Assembly: GCA_002286715.1 (NCBI GenBank)
Contig: NSJX01000010.1
Span: 312,656-376,655, forward strand
Length of the DNA: 64,000 nucleotides
Source: Dentipellis sp. KUC8613
Lineage: Eukaryota; Basidiomycota; Agaricomycetes; Russulales; Hericiaceae
Reading direction: 5' to 3'
The notes beneath the pieces are model-generated. The model was not told where the DNA came from. It saw nothing but the letters and a program-made list of their open reading frames with translations, and made no database searches. A program made the translations under genes and the position numbers. Below are positions 35,927-46,392 of this stretch, one piece after another. How positions within the stretch are numbered: position 1 is the stretch's first letter; every line of letters starts with the position of its first letter.

Positions 35927-37051
35927 ATGTCGAACCCCCTCAAGGAGCAATACGACACCCAAGGCTTCGTGATCATCCCCGACTTGATCCCGGCGGCCCT
36001 CCGCGAGGAGCTGGAGCGCGCCAGCGAGCGCGCGGTGGAGAAGACGCGCAGCGGGGCATGGCCGCACCGGCGCGTCGTCGGGAAGCAGTTCCCGCCGTAC
36101 GGGAACGACGGGCCCGACTCGTGGGGCGTGCAGCACGTCATGCACCCCGCGCTCGGCGAGCCGGTGTTTGCGCGGTGGTATGCGTCGCCCGAGTTACGCG
36201 GCGTCGCGCGCATGCTCTTGGGATGCGAGGAAGAGGATTTGCAGATGGGTGAGTGCTGCGGCATTTTGGCTTTGTGGGCGGCTTGATGTGCCAATTATTT
36301 TGCTGGGAATGGGTGATAGAGCTGTTTAACATGCTGATCAACCCGACGGCGCATGACTTTGCGCTGCGATGGCACCGCGACGACGTCAAGGAGACTGCCA
36401 CCGCGGAGGAAGAGCGCGATGCGCTCGCGATCTCTTATCACGGAGTATGTCGTCCTAGTTCTCTATTAAAAAGGCTCAGCCCGTTTTAAGCATGGTGCTC
36501 GTGGAGGTGCAATGGAACACGTAAGTTCCAGCGAGCTCGTTCTCGACTTTCGAGATGCTGAAGGTGTATATGGCCGCAGAGCCTTGTATGATGATTCCTG
36601 CCTGTACATCGTTCCCGGGTCACACAAGGTCCCGCGGACGGCGGAGCAGAGGGCTCAATCGATCTCCTCTGAGCCGCCTGCGGATCCTATGACGATGCCA
36701 GGCGTTATGAAGGTCGCATTGAAAGGTATGCCTGCTGAAGATCCGACCGCCTGCTGACACTGAAGCACTCGCGTATCCCACCCAGCCGGTGACAGTGTAT
36801 TCTACAATAACAACATTTTGCACTTGGGGACATACGACTCCAAAGTCAAACGTGCGACGCTCCATGCGACGATGGGCGACACCCGTGGGGGCGCAATCCG
36901 CGCACGCAACATCCTGCAGCACGGGCTCGCGTGGATGAAGGAAGACAGCTTCCGGGAGACGCTGGACGCAGATGCGCAGGCGATGCTGGATCGGCTGATC
37001 AGGCTGCAGGAGAGCGTTGGCGAAAAGGTCGAGTACTCCCTGGACGGGTGA
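35927..37051 (+). CDS. PhyH-family Fe(II)/2-oxoglutarate-dependent dioxygenase
   Basis: Five exons (35927-36248, 36320-36444, 36507-36520, 36580-36725, 36786-37051) give 290 residues. The phytanoyl-CoA dioxygenase fold is marked by YDTQGFVIIPDLIP near the N-terminus, the metal-binding HxD in RWHRDD, and YHGVQWNTALYDDSCLYIVP. VFYNNNILHLGTY contains the second metal-binding His, and KRATLHATMGDTRGG contains the Arg that binds 2-oxoglutarate. It should hydroxylate a small-molecule substrate with O2, Fe(II) and 2-oxoglutarate; the substrate is unknown. One exon is only 14 nt; without it the VQWNT motif is lost and the frame breaks, so a predictor may truncate the gene. It lies between SDR-A and SDR-B. 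Confidence 0.88.
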
Positions 37052-37329
37052 ATAAATATAAGGCAGCTGCAGCACTAGCAATGAATTACAATTCTGGAAC
37101 GCAGCACACGGTGGAGCACGAAGATAAGATACGTAGCAACACGCAATATGTACGAAAATGAGACAACATCAGACAGCAGAAGAAGGTACACGATACCAGT
37201 ACACCAAGAAGAATCGGAATACAGCCTAAGAAAGTTAATACGCTCGACCAACGCGTGAATATACTACAACGAACAACAGCTTGAAGTAAGAAAAGCCTTG
37301 TCGGTTTCGTTTGGTAGGCCACCCAGTAG

Positions 37330-38201
37330 CTAGACAGCTACTTCCGGCGCCGGCTCAACCACTGCAGTAATCTGCACGGTCTCCTCCACGACCGTGGTCG
37401 TTGTGACCACGTCGTTCCCAGGGGCAGCAGCAGCGCCTGTGTACTAGCGATTAGCATCTCCACCGGAATCCACACGGACCCACATACCATTCCCAGTGAC
37501 AGCAACATCCTGGGCCACCTCATGCTCAGCCTCAGCTTCAGCCTCAGCCTCGCCCTCAGCCTCAGCTTCAGCCTCCGCCTCGCCAGCAGCATCCGCATCC
37601 CCTCTCTCCGGCGAGCTGGCACCTGCAGCAGGGGCAGCCTCGCCGTTCTCGGCCTCAGCGTCCTTGCCCTTTTTCCCGCCACGGCCAGATCGCCGGCCGG
37701 CAGAAATGACGACGGCATCCATCTTCTGCGCGGCCTTGCCCCGGGTCGTGCGCGAGGTCGGGGTCGTGGGCTCCTTCTCTTTCGCAGCCGCACGGCCCCG
37801 CTTGGGACGGCCGCTCGTCGTCTCAGCGCCGTTCCCATTTTCCTCGTGCGCGGAGCGCGAGCGCTTGTTGGCGCCCTTCTTAGGCGTCGCGGAGGCGGGT
37901 GCATTCTGCTCCTCGGCCTCGATGGTTTTGAGCGTCGCTTCGACTGTGCGGGGCGTCAGCATTAGGAGGCGACATCGGGGCGACGCGAAGAGGTGCGAGA
38001 AGGTGTTCGCGCGGGTGGAGAAGACACCTGCGAGCAAAGGGAAGTGGAATGAGAGAAGGGGGACGTACGTCCGTTGTCCTCGACGCCCTTGATGAACTCG
38101 AGCATCTCCTCCTTCTTGCGCTTCGTGTGCGCTCCAAGGTCGCGGCAGACTCCGCGCAGGGTGTCTGCCTTCAAGTTCTCCCAGGGAAACGGGACCGGCA
38201 T
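37330..38201 (-). CDS. SAP-like, AT-hook-like nuclear protein with Ala/Glu repeats
   Basis: Three exons (38201-38069, 38027-37488, 37436-37330) give 259 residues. The N-terminus LKADTLRGVCRDLGAHTKRK then KEEMLEFI resembles a SAP helix pair used for DNA or chromatin binding. Two basic, AT-hook-like stretches follow (SGRPKRGRAAAKEKE and AGRRSGRGGKKGKD), then a long EAEAEAEGEAEAEAEAEHE tract and a Thr/Val-rich tail. Intron 1 is uncertain. The acceptor used gives a 41-nt intron; an alternative CGCACAG acceptor at 37944, close to a CTAATGCTGAC branch-like sequence, gives a 125-nt intron and a 231-residue protein in the same frame. I infer a nuclear, chromatin-associated role. It has no obvious metabolic link with its neighbours. 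Confidence 0.7.
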
Positions 38202-38514
38202 TGTGTGCTGCGTGCGGGGGTGGGTGCGTGGGTGCGAGGAGATGGAGGGGGCGTTCAACGGCGAACGGCGGGCGGGCGCGCACGCTGAGACTCCGACGGA
38301 CGCGAATGTGGCGGAACGTCTGGCGCACGTGCGCGGGCATGCCGCGCATGTGACCGCATGGCAGACGCGTCGGGAGGGCGCTCGAAGCTCAGGCGTGGAC
38401 GAGGCGGCACTCATACACGGTCGGCGAAGCCACAGAATAGGTGAAACCTTTGTTTAAGTTATATAGCTTGAACGGCAAACGGATCTGCTAGATCGTAAAT
38501 CACAGATAGACTTC
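38202..38514. other. Spacer between the SAP-like gene and SDR-B
   Basis: About 310 bp hold the promoter side of the SAP-like gene and the 3' flank of SDR-B. I see nothing else. Confidence 0.45.
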
Positions 38515-39858
38515 TCACTGCACAATCACGACGCCCAGCTCCTTCTCCTTCTTCAAGATCCCGTCAATCGCATCGCCCACCATCTCCTTCCACCCCCTAA
38601 ACTTCTCAAGCCCAGCGATATCCTTTGCGCTGGACGCATCCCAGCGGCACCAATCATCCAAACTGTGCGTCTCCTTGCCAGTCACCGTCGGCAAGCGCGA
38701 CCTCAGCTCCGGACGCGTCTCATATAGCCACTGTACCGCCTCAACCCATGTGAAATGGCCATCCGGTCCAACCGCGACAATGCGCTTGGGCTTCGACGCA
38801 GGACTAGGAGCCGCCTTGAGTGCAAGGACGTGGAGCAAGGCAGCGTCGCGGACGTGAGTTGCCGCGGCGGGGGTCTGCTCGGGCACAGGGCGTCCAGCGG
38901 GGCCGCTGATCAGCTGGTAGATGAACCCATTCGTGCCGTCTGCGGGCTGATCGAGGACTTGTCCACGTCCGGGTGCACCGAAGAGATATCCGGGATGTAT
39001 GGTCGCAACGTCGAGCTCGGGGTGCTCCGAGGCGAACTTCCACAGTGCCTTCTCGGCGAGCGTCTTGGAGACGCCGTAAAGGTCCATGTCGCCTGCTGCC
39101 GCGGCTCGCTCGAGCGTGTCGTCACACCAGTCTGTAAGTCGGTCTGGGTTATTACACAGGATGAAGGGAAGGAGAAAGTTCAATACTGACCTGAGGCACC
39201 AATGATGGCAGAGCTGTGTATCCGTGCGGGGCTCGCGAGGCTCATGATACTGGCCGTGACAACGATCTTCGTGACACCAGCTTTGAGAGCTGCTTCGAGG
39301 ACACGGAGCGTGCCGTCCACCGCACTCTGTTCGTTTTCCGTGTAAGCCTTAGATATGAATCAAGGTGAAGGGAAAGATTAGGGCAGACCTTGATGAGGAC
39401 TTCGGGGGTTGCCTTGCCAGCAAGAGGGGAACCGACATGGATCAACGCGTCGACACCTGCGACGTATGTTGCGTTAGTCTTTTTGTGTACGTCGTAAAAA
39501 GCAGAAGATATTGCACGCACCTGCCAACGCGTGGCTGAGATCGCTTGTCGCGAGGTCATCGACAACTACAATCTCGAAACGGTCCCCGAAAGACGCGTAT
39601 GCGGCCTGCACGCGCGGTGCCTTCCCAGAGCGCGCCGTTCTATACGCAACACAAAATCGAATCAAAGTCGGTATGAATAAGGTGAACTCATGGCACGCAC
39701 CCGCGAACCTTGTACCCAGCAGCGAGCAGCTCGTCAATAATGACAGAGCCTAGGAACCCAGAGGCACCAGTAACCTGTAGATCGAATCAGAACAGAACGT
39801 CAACGTCGAACAGCCAGCGAAACGGACATACAAGGACTTTCTCGATATTTGAAGACAT
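38515..39858 (-). CDS. Extended short-chain reductase SDR-B
   Basis: Six exons (39858-39832, 39774-39701, 39639-39521, 39456-39389, 39326-39191, 39131-38515) give 346 residues. Each exon has exactly the same length as in SDR-A. Motifs are VTGASGFLGS, VDDLATSDL, VTASI, Tyr160 and Lys164 in LYGVSK, HPGYLFGAPGRGQVLDQP and a C-terminal KKEKELGVVIVQ. It is an NAD(P)H-dependent carbonyl reductase of the dihydroflavonol/cinnamoyl-CoA reductase-like extended SDR group, probably cytosolic, with unknown substrate. Protein and intron positions show it arose by duplication together with SDR-A and SDR-C. Its upstream region shares a 30-nt block with SDR-C. It is divergent from the FAD monooxygenase, 2.4 kb away. 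Confidence 0.88.
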
Positions 39859-39922
39859 TGCGAGGTGAATGAGACGAGTGCTGAAACGAAAAATAGCTGA
39901 GGCTGGTCGGCCCCATTGCTTG

Positions 39923-39934
39923 CTTATATACCAG
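39923..39934 (-). promoter_or_regulatory. TATA box of SDR-B
   Basis: GGTATATAAG on the minus strand about 70 bp upstream of the ATG, matching the corresponding sites of SDR-A and SDR-C. Confidence 0.6.
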
Positions 39935-40002
39935 AACCAGCTTGGGGCTGCCGCTGTCTGAACGAATATCCCAAGTTTTTACGCGATCGATGTTACGGGG
40001 TG

Positions 40003-40024
40003 GTACGGGCATCGACCTCGGGCA
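40003..40024. promoter_or_regulatory. Shared upstream element GGGCATYGACCTCGGG (SDR-B copy)
   Basis: GTACGGGCATCGACCTCGGG differs from the SDR-A copy at one position and lies at a similar distance from the start codon. Confidence 0.45.
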
Positions 40025-40304
40025 TGCTGAATGACTCTGAGAGAGAAAAGTGCAGACATCGATTTCCTGCCGTAGAATCGGAGACGACGGCCTACACTGC
40101 GTCGTCCTGTGAAATTTGTGAGTCGGCGTCAGCTCGGCGTTCACATTATGCCCAGTGAATGGTGCCTGCCTTGCTATACGAGGACATTGCTTGCACTTGA
40201 AGGACAGGTGTTCTGGTAGCACCAAAGCATCGCGATAGGTCGCTGGATAACGGACTCCGAGTCGGTCAGCTCGCCGAGGCGGGGTGAAGTGGCGTTGTGG
40301 AAGC

Positions 40305-40334
40305 GGGCCGATTAGTCGGGTCGGGGCAGACTCG
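40305..40334. promoter_or_regulatory. 30-nt block conserved upstream of SDR-B and SDR-C (B copy)
   Basis: GGGCCGAT, two variable bases, then GTCGGGTCGGGGCAGACTCG. The copy at 46363-46392 is identical except for those two bases. Both lie 450-470 bp upstream of their ATG, much better conserved than the surrounding DNA. Confidence 0.6.
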
Positions 40335-42221
40335 ATCCGAAGCAACGGGCGACTTGCCGCAATACAATTCTCGTTTTGCCTGTCGATATAGCCAATCAGC
40401 TTTCTCAGAAATCCAATTTCATGCCTCGGAAAGGAAAGAAGAAACCTACGATGCAAAATGCGGACGTTCTCGAGAATGAGCGGCGACTTGAAAGCATTCG
40501 CTCCGACAGAAGTTAAAATATAGCACCGCCACTGGTGCCGCGTTGCCGACGCCGACGCGTATATCGCGCCGCGCCAGCTCTTTCCGAGTGCAAACTGAGG
40601 GCGTGCTGAATCAGGAGGGGGGTCGGGGAGCTTCGAGGATGCCCGTAGGTTGGATTATGTGGTCGAAGATACCACCTGAATGACGAGTAGACAAGATTGT
40701 CTAAGAGACGTCGGCGTCGACTAGATAGACAAGGTCATCCGAGCTGCTGCGATAGGACGATATGAGCCAGGGCATAAAGTGCAAGTTAGGGAACAGGGGA
40801 TCGCACCCTCGAGCTTGTTCGCTGCAGTGGATTCTGTGCTGCCCTAGGTGTCGTGGTTTATCAGTTCTGTCAGCACGTCAGAGTGACTGCGGGGGCCCAC
40901 AAGACCGTGCTCCCCATACAGCGCCGATTGCCCGCTTAATTATGGGCTGGCCTTCCTAATGTATTGAGGTGTGAAGATGGTAATAGCAAGGTCGGATACA
41001 CAACGAAAGCGCGCCCTTATTATCATACCTCAAGTTAAGGCAGCAGGGCGGCGCCGGCGCTACGTGTTGAAGTATGATATGCAATGAAAGGGCGCTCCGG
41101 GCGATTTGTTATGCTTGATTTTTCGGAGAAGAGGCGTGGAGAGGCTGTGGGATCTAAGAATGGCAGTGGAAGACGGCAGGCGTCGGGTATAAGTAGCGAT
41201 ATTAGTATTCAATATCGAATCTACTGCGCCTTTACACTCCATCCTCCATGCTGCAATACGTACGAGCGGTAGAGATATGGGCCGTGTTGAACAGGATTGT
41301 CTAAGACCTGCCGTATAAATGAAATCGGTCGTTTCAAAAGACAGCTGGGAAGCTGTTCGGTAATGAACACAATAGTGCTAGCAATGATGTGCTGGCTATA
41401 CAGTGACATTCTGCCCAAAAAAACAGACATGTACCCGAACAACACTTTCATAAATTGTCAAAGGTTGAATGGTACGTAGTGAAACTTCATGGATAGACTC
41501 ACCCGCCAGCGGCTATGCGCTATTCGTCTCAGCTTGAGGCGCGTGGCACAAACCGAGCAACGTGATTCGTGGGCGCTCCTTTCTTGTCGGACCCTGTCCA
41601 TGACGCAGGTCCGATTGTAAGATAAGCAATGCGAGATGCACGCGGCACGGCGTAACCTAAATGGCAGAGACAAAGTCAAGACACCGTACCACTGCGCCTA
41701 GGCAGACTAGGAGGACACATCGGCCGGTGTCAGCCTGCCGCCGACGCGTCAGCAGACTGCTGCACACCACCCATATATGTGTTTGTTCGATACATGGTGC
41801 ATCCAACTAAGGGGGAAACAGGGCCTGAGTTGAGGATGTAAAGATCACGCCCGCTTGGACACAATAGCCTGAGCAGACTAATATGCAGATTGCGGCGCCC
41901 GCAAGCGTAAAATGCGGGGTATTGCGGGGCAGGAGACCCACGTCGATCAGCGTGCATGCAGGGATGGGTAAAGAGAGTACATATGCATACTCCGGGCGGA
42001 AGAGCGTTGAGCAGAGGAGAATAAGGCGGGGAGTTCCTTGAAGAGGACAAGGGTGCGTGAGCTCGCGACGCCCATATACGGCAGGTCGCGTATGCACGTG
42101 ATGTGGTGCGCGAGCGCGACTGAGAGGCTGACGGCGTCGTCCGGATCTGCGGTGCTCGTCCAAGATCCGGTCAGTCGACGATGGATGGAGTCTGTCTCGG
42201 TGAATTCGCTTCGGATTCATC

Positions 42222-42230
42222 GTCTATAAA
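42222..42230 (+). promoter_or_regulatory. TATA box of the FAD monooxygenase gene
   Basis: CTATAAAT lies about 50 bp upstream of the ATG at 42275, a suitable core-promoter position with a short 5' UTR. Confidence 0.55.
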
Positions 42231-42274
42231 TTCTTCATCTTGCCCTGTTGCGTATCGCACACCCTCCGCCCACC

Positions 42275-43927
42275 ATGTCTGCACCGTCTGAGTCCTCCGC
42301 CCCGCTCTACACCGACCCCTCTCCACTCGCGCTGCACGTCATTGTCATTGGCTGCGGACTCGGTGGACTTGCAGCCTCGCACACGCTATCGCATGCACTC
42401 CCCAACTCGCAGATTACCCTCCTCGAAGCCGCCCATGCCATCGGTGACGTCGGCGCAGGCATTCAGGTTTCCCCGAATGCATCCCGCCTCCTCCTTCGCT
42501 GGGGCCTCGGGCCCGACCTCGCCACCTCCGCAGTACGCCCTGAGGCCATCGTCTTCCGCCGCTATGCGACAGGCGAGCAGGTCGGGTACACGCAGTGGGG
42601 CGCCAAGATGGAGGCTGTCCACGGCGCACCTTACCTCCACGTTCATCGCGCGGACTACCACCGCCTGCTGACCGGCCTCGTCGAAGGCCGCCCTAACGTA
42701 CAGCTCCGCCTCTCCGCCGTAGTCACCGACGTCCAGCCCGATCCTGCCGTCGAAGGCGGCTCCAGCGTGACACTTAAATCCGGTGAAGTCATCCACGCCG
42801 ACCTCATCATCGGCGCAGACGGCGTCAAGAGCATCGTCCAGGGCGTTGTCACCGGCAAGCAGGACGCCCCACGCCCAACCGGCGACGCCGCGTACAGGGC
42901 GATCATACCGACCGATGTGATGCTGCGCGATCCGGAGCTCAAGGGCTTCGTCGAGACGCCGGAGATGACAGGGTGGATGGCACCTGGGCGCCATCTGATG
43001 GCATACTGCATTGTGAGTGTTCCCATCCATTCCTCTTCACTGTGAAACTCGGAGAAGTGTGACTGATGCATGGTGCAGAGGGGAAAGAAGGAGTACAACC
43101 TCGTGCTTCTGCATCCTGATGATGGTTCCGTCGAGTCCTGGACCGCGGAGGGCAGCGCGGACAAGATGCGTAACGACTTCGCCGACTTTGAACCCAGGTG
43201 AGCTCGTGCGTATGTGCCAGCTGTTCTCCTCGAGCCTGATGGGCTATGCAGAGTGCAGAAACTCCTAGGATTTGTGAAGTCGACGCTCAAGTGGCGTCTG
43301 ATGGATCGTTCTGCGCTGTCCCGTTGGGTCCACCCGAAAGGCCGCGTCGCACTGCTCGGTGACTCATGTCACCCTATGCTCGTATGTTTTCCCGCAATCT
43401 CCTTGTCCGTCCGCCTCTGACTCCAACCATGCATGCAGCCGTACCGCGCGCAGGGCGCCGCGATGGCCGTCGAGGATGCAGCCGTGCTGGGCGCGCTCAT
43501 CTCGCATGCGCGCAACGTTTCACAGCTTCCCACCCTCCTGCAGGCATATGAGGACCTGAGGTATGCTTCTTATCTCTTGCTTTGCGGCATGCCAGTTGAC
43601 ACATGAGATGTCAGGCTAAGCCGCTGCACCGAGACGCAGCAGTCCTCGCGCCTCAATCAGCACATCTTCCACCTCCCCGATGGCCCAGAGCAGGAAGCAC
43701 GCGACACCGCGATGCGCCGCGCGATGGAGATCGAGCGCGCGGCGCAGCTGCCGTCGCCGCCTGGTTCCACGACCGCGCTACCCGGGGACGAGGAGGGGCT
43801 CAAGGGAAACCCGAACCAGTGGGCGGATCGCGGCAAAAACGAGATCCAATTCTCGTATGACGCGGACGATGCGGTGAGGGTGTGGTGGGAGGGGACTGGG
43901 CGGGCGCTGCTTCAGACGCCCGCGTGA
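42275..43927 (+). CDS. FAD-dependent monooxygenase, salicylate hydroxylase-like
   Basis: Five exons (42275-43012, 43079-43197, 43252-43381, 43439-43560, 43615-43927) give 473 residues. An N-terminal Rossmann motif VIVIGCGLGGLAAS lies near 24-37, followed by TLLEAAHAIGDVGAGIQVSP. The LIIGADGVKS motif lies in the middle, and GRVALLGDSCHPMLPYRAQG with AAMAVEDAAVLG near 320-345 binds FAD. This is the class A flavoprotein hydroxylase plan, which uses NAD(P)H and O2 to hydroxylate aromatic rings or oxidise related substrates. Salicylate/6-hydroxynicotinate-type hydroxylases and fungal specialised-metabolism monooxygenases both fit, and the sequence alone does not choose. There is no signal peptide. 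It lies between SDR-B (divergent) and SDR-C (convergent). Confidence 0.88.
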
Positions 43928-44543
43928 GTGAGTGCGTACGTGCGGCGCTGCAGATTTGGAGGCGAGGCTTGGGTTGTACGTTATGTATTGCGACTACTTG
44001 GATTTTGGCTTGTATATCTGTGTGTATAATATATACCTAGTTGATGCTTTCATGTTGACTTGTCGTGTGGAAGACCTGTCAGGGCGTTCGGGTCTGCAAT
44101 TTTCATCGAAAATCAGATACCGTTGATTATATCGAGAGACTTACTCGAGTAACGAGCTCATGAGAGAGGTCATCAAATTGGAAGCACGTTTAGCTTGGAA
44201 AGCATATTGAGATCTGGTGGAAACAGAAAGCATGGTGAGCGGAAGGGACAAGAGTCGCCACCCAATTATGCGCCTAGTAGTAGGGGTGCACGATCATGTG
44301 ATCGTGTCGGCGCCTAGGGCGCGTCTGCCTTTGGTCCTGCTCATGGCTTTACATTCGGGCTGCAGGTGATCCGATTATAGGGCTCGGAGTTGGGCATTCT
44401 TGTACGTTGAAACTGTAGACGGGCAACGCTGTTTTTGGCTTTCAACAACGAAGAATGTCCCGGTCCTGCCTCTAATCGAAAATACGGTGCCGTCTGAGCC
44501 TCCTCTTTATCTATTGTATCCTACACATGCGACGCACCATCCT
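43928..44543. other. Convergent 3' spacer between monooxygenase and SDR-C
   Basis: About 620 bp between two 3' ends hold no supported gene. AT-rich stretches near 43985-44045 fit a polyadenylation region. Confidence 0.5.
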
Positions 44544-45894
44544 CTACTGCAAAGGCATTACCCCCAGTTCCTTCTCCTTCTGCAGAAACCCATCAATTGC
44601 ATCCCCCACCGTCTCTTTCCAGTCCCTAAACTTCTCAAACCCCAAAATCTCCTTCGCACCCGACACATCCCAGCGACACCACTCGTCCAAATCCTGCATC
44701 TCCTCACTATTCACATCCGGCAAGCGCGGCCTCAGCTCCGGGCGCGTCTCATAGAGCCACTTCACAGCCTGCAGCTGCGTGAAGCGCGAATCGGGGCCCA
44801 CCGCGACGATGCGCTTCGGCTTCTCCGGGGACGACGGCGCCGCCTTGAGCGCGAGCACGTGCAGGCGCGCGGCGTCGAGGATATGCGTCGACGCGGGTCC
44901 GCCGCGCGCCACGGGTGCAGGGCGCCCGGCAGGTCCGCTGATGAGCTGGTAGATGATCGTGTTCGTGCCGTCCGCGGGCGCGTCGAGCACCTGCCCATGC
45001 CCCGGCTTGCCGTAGAGGAAGCCGGGGTGCACCGTCGCGACGTCGAGATGCGGGTGCGCGGCGGCGAAGTGCCAGAGAGCTTTCTCGGCGAGGGTTTTGG
45101 AGACGCCGTAGATGGCGAGCGGGCCGCCGGTCGTTGCCTTCTCGAGCGTGTCGTCGCTCCAGTCTGGTGCATGAGAAGCGTGGTTAATTAGTATTGGGAA
45201 TGGCAATGGAAGGTGGTCTAGGAATGACTGACCGGAGGGACCGATGGTGACGGGGGTGTGCATCCGCGCAGGACTCGCGAGGCTGATGATGCTGGCGGTA
45301 ACGACGATCTTTGTAATGCCGGCTTCGAGGGCTGCATTGAGGACGCGGAGCGTGCCATCCACTGCGCTCTGTTCATTCGCCGTATTAGTATCGTAGATTG
45401 ATCAGAGTAAAAAAACGGTAGAGCTAACCTTCATGAGAACCTCCGGGGTCGCCTTGTTCGCAAGCGGTGAGCCGACATGGATCAAGGCGTCGATGCCTAC
45501 CGCCCAGGATATATCAGGCCACTGTCCGCTTCAAGATATACATAAGGGGACAAACGCACCTTTAAACGCGGCGCTGAGATCGCTTGTCGCGAGGTCATCG
45601 ACGACCGCGATATCGAAGCGGTCCCCGAAGGACGCGTACGCTGCCTTCACGCGGGGGGCTTTTGCTGAACGAGCCGTTCTGTTGTCAGCGCAGACGATCG
45701 TGAGTACATGGGACGATGTGCAATGAAGGGCGGTACTTACCCGCGCACTGTGTACCCGTCTGCAAGGAGCTCGTCGACGATGTTGGAGCCGAGGAAGCCC
45801 GAGGCGCCGGTTACCTGTGGGTTTAATATCAGGGGGCGAGCACCCGGTACTGTCTAGGAGGACGTACGAGAACGCTCTGGATATTTGACACCAT
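44544..45894 (-). CDS. Extended short-chain reductase SDR-C
   Basis: Six exons (45894-45868, 45814-45741, 45678-45560, 45496-45429, 45368-45233, 45163-44544) give 347 residues. Exons 1-5 match SDR-A and SDR-B in length exactly; exon 6 is one codon longer. Motifs are VTGASGFLGSNIVDELLADG, VDDLATSDL, VTASI, Tyr160 and Lys164 in IYGVSK, and HPGFLYGKPGHGQVLDAP. It is an NAD(P)H-dependent carbonyl reductase with unknown substrate. It is the most diverged of the three (for example ANKATPEVLMK where A and B have AGKAxxxxLIK). It is the outermost member of the epoxide hydrolase-SDR-monooxygenase block. Confidence 0.88.
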
Positions 45895-45993
45895 TTTCGA
45901 CTACGAAATAAAGAGTAAAGAAGTCGAGGTAATCAAGATGTAGTGGACGCGCAGACACCGGTTGAGACCAATTGAGATAGACCCATCGCGGTA

Positions 45994-46005
45994 CTTATAT
46001 ACCAG
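45994..46005 (-). promoter_or_regulatory. TATA box of SDR-C
   Basis: GGTATATAAG on the minus strand about 105 bp upstream of the ATG, matching the SDR-A and SDR-B sites. Confidence 0.6.
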
Positions 46006-46362
46006 AACGTATCGGGCACGGCGGCTGTTTGGTCGAACACCCGGGACGTCGTGCGATTGATAACGCGATAACGTAGGACACGTCGCCCTCGGGCACCTGA
46101 GTAAGGTAAGCAAAGATACCTGTCTGTGCAGATTTACCGTTCTCGACTCACCGCAAGTGGAACACCATCATACGGCCACCCTATGACAGAACTGGCCTCA
46201 GCGGATCATATGAGTCAATGCCATTCAGTCACCCAATTGTATGGCCTGTCATGAGATGTGGTCATGTTTTTCTACGGGGAAAGGGCGGGGGAAGACTTCT
46301 TCTCTAAGGGATGCGTACTGAGGACGACCGACTCGGAGGATGCGAAGTGGCTCTGAGGGGCC

Positions 46363-46392
46363 GGGCCGATCGGTCGGGTCGGGGCAGACTCG
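46363..46392. promoter_or_regulatory. 30-nt block conserved upstream of SDR-B and SDR-C (C copy)
   Basis: GGGCCGATCGGTCGGGTCGG continuing GGCAGACTCG, identical to 40305-40334 at 28 of 30 positions and at nearly the same distance from the start codon. Confidence 0.6.

Larger units (their letters stand above)
39859..42274. other. Intergenic region upstream of SDR-B and the FAD monooxygenase
   Basis: This 2.4 kb holds two divergent promoters and no gene I can support. On the minus strand between about 42226 and 41960 a protein-like open frame without ATG exists; it overlaps the monooxygenase promoter and may be a relic. Confidence 0.45.

Noticed and set aside
41960..42226. Protein-like minus-strand frame (ALAHHITCIRDLPYMGVASS) upstream of the FAD monooxygenase
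   Set aside because: It has no ATG, overlaps the monooxygenase promoter and TATA box, and ends after about 88 codons. At most it is a relic, so I did not annotate it.
42386..43030. 214-codon minus-strand frame opposite the FAD monooxygenase
   Set aside because: Antisense shadow; the plus strand carries all flavoprotein motifs.
44400..45191. 263-codon plus-strand frame opposite SDR-C, and a similar 282-codon frame opposite SDR-A at 33188-34036
   Set aside because: Both are antisense shadows of the large last exon of the SDR genes and share the same reversed pattern.
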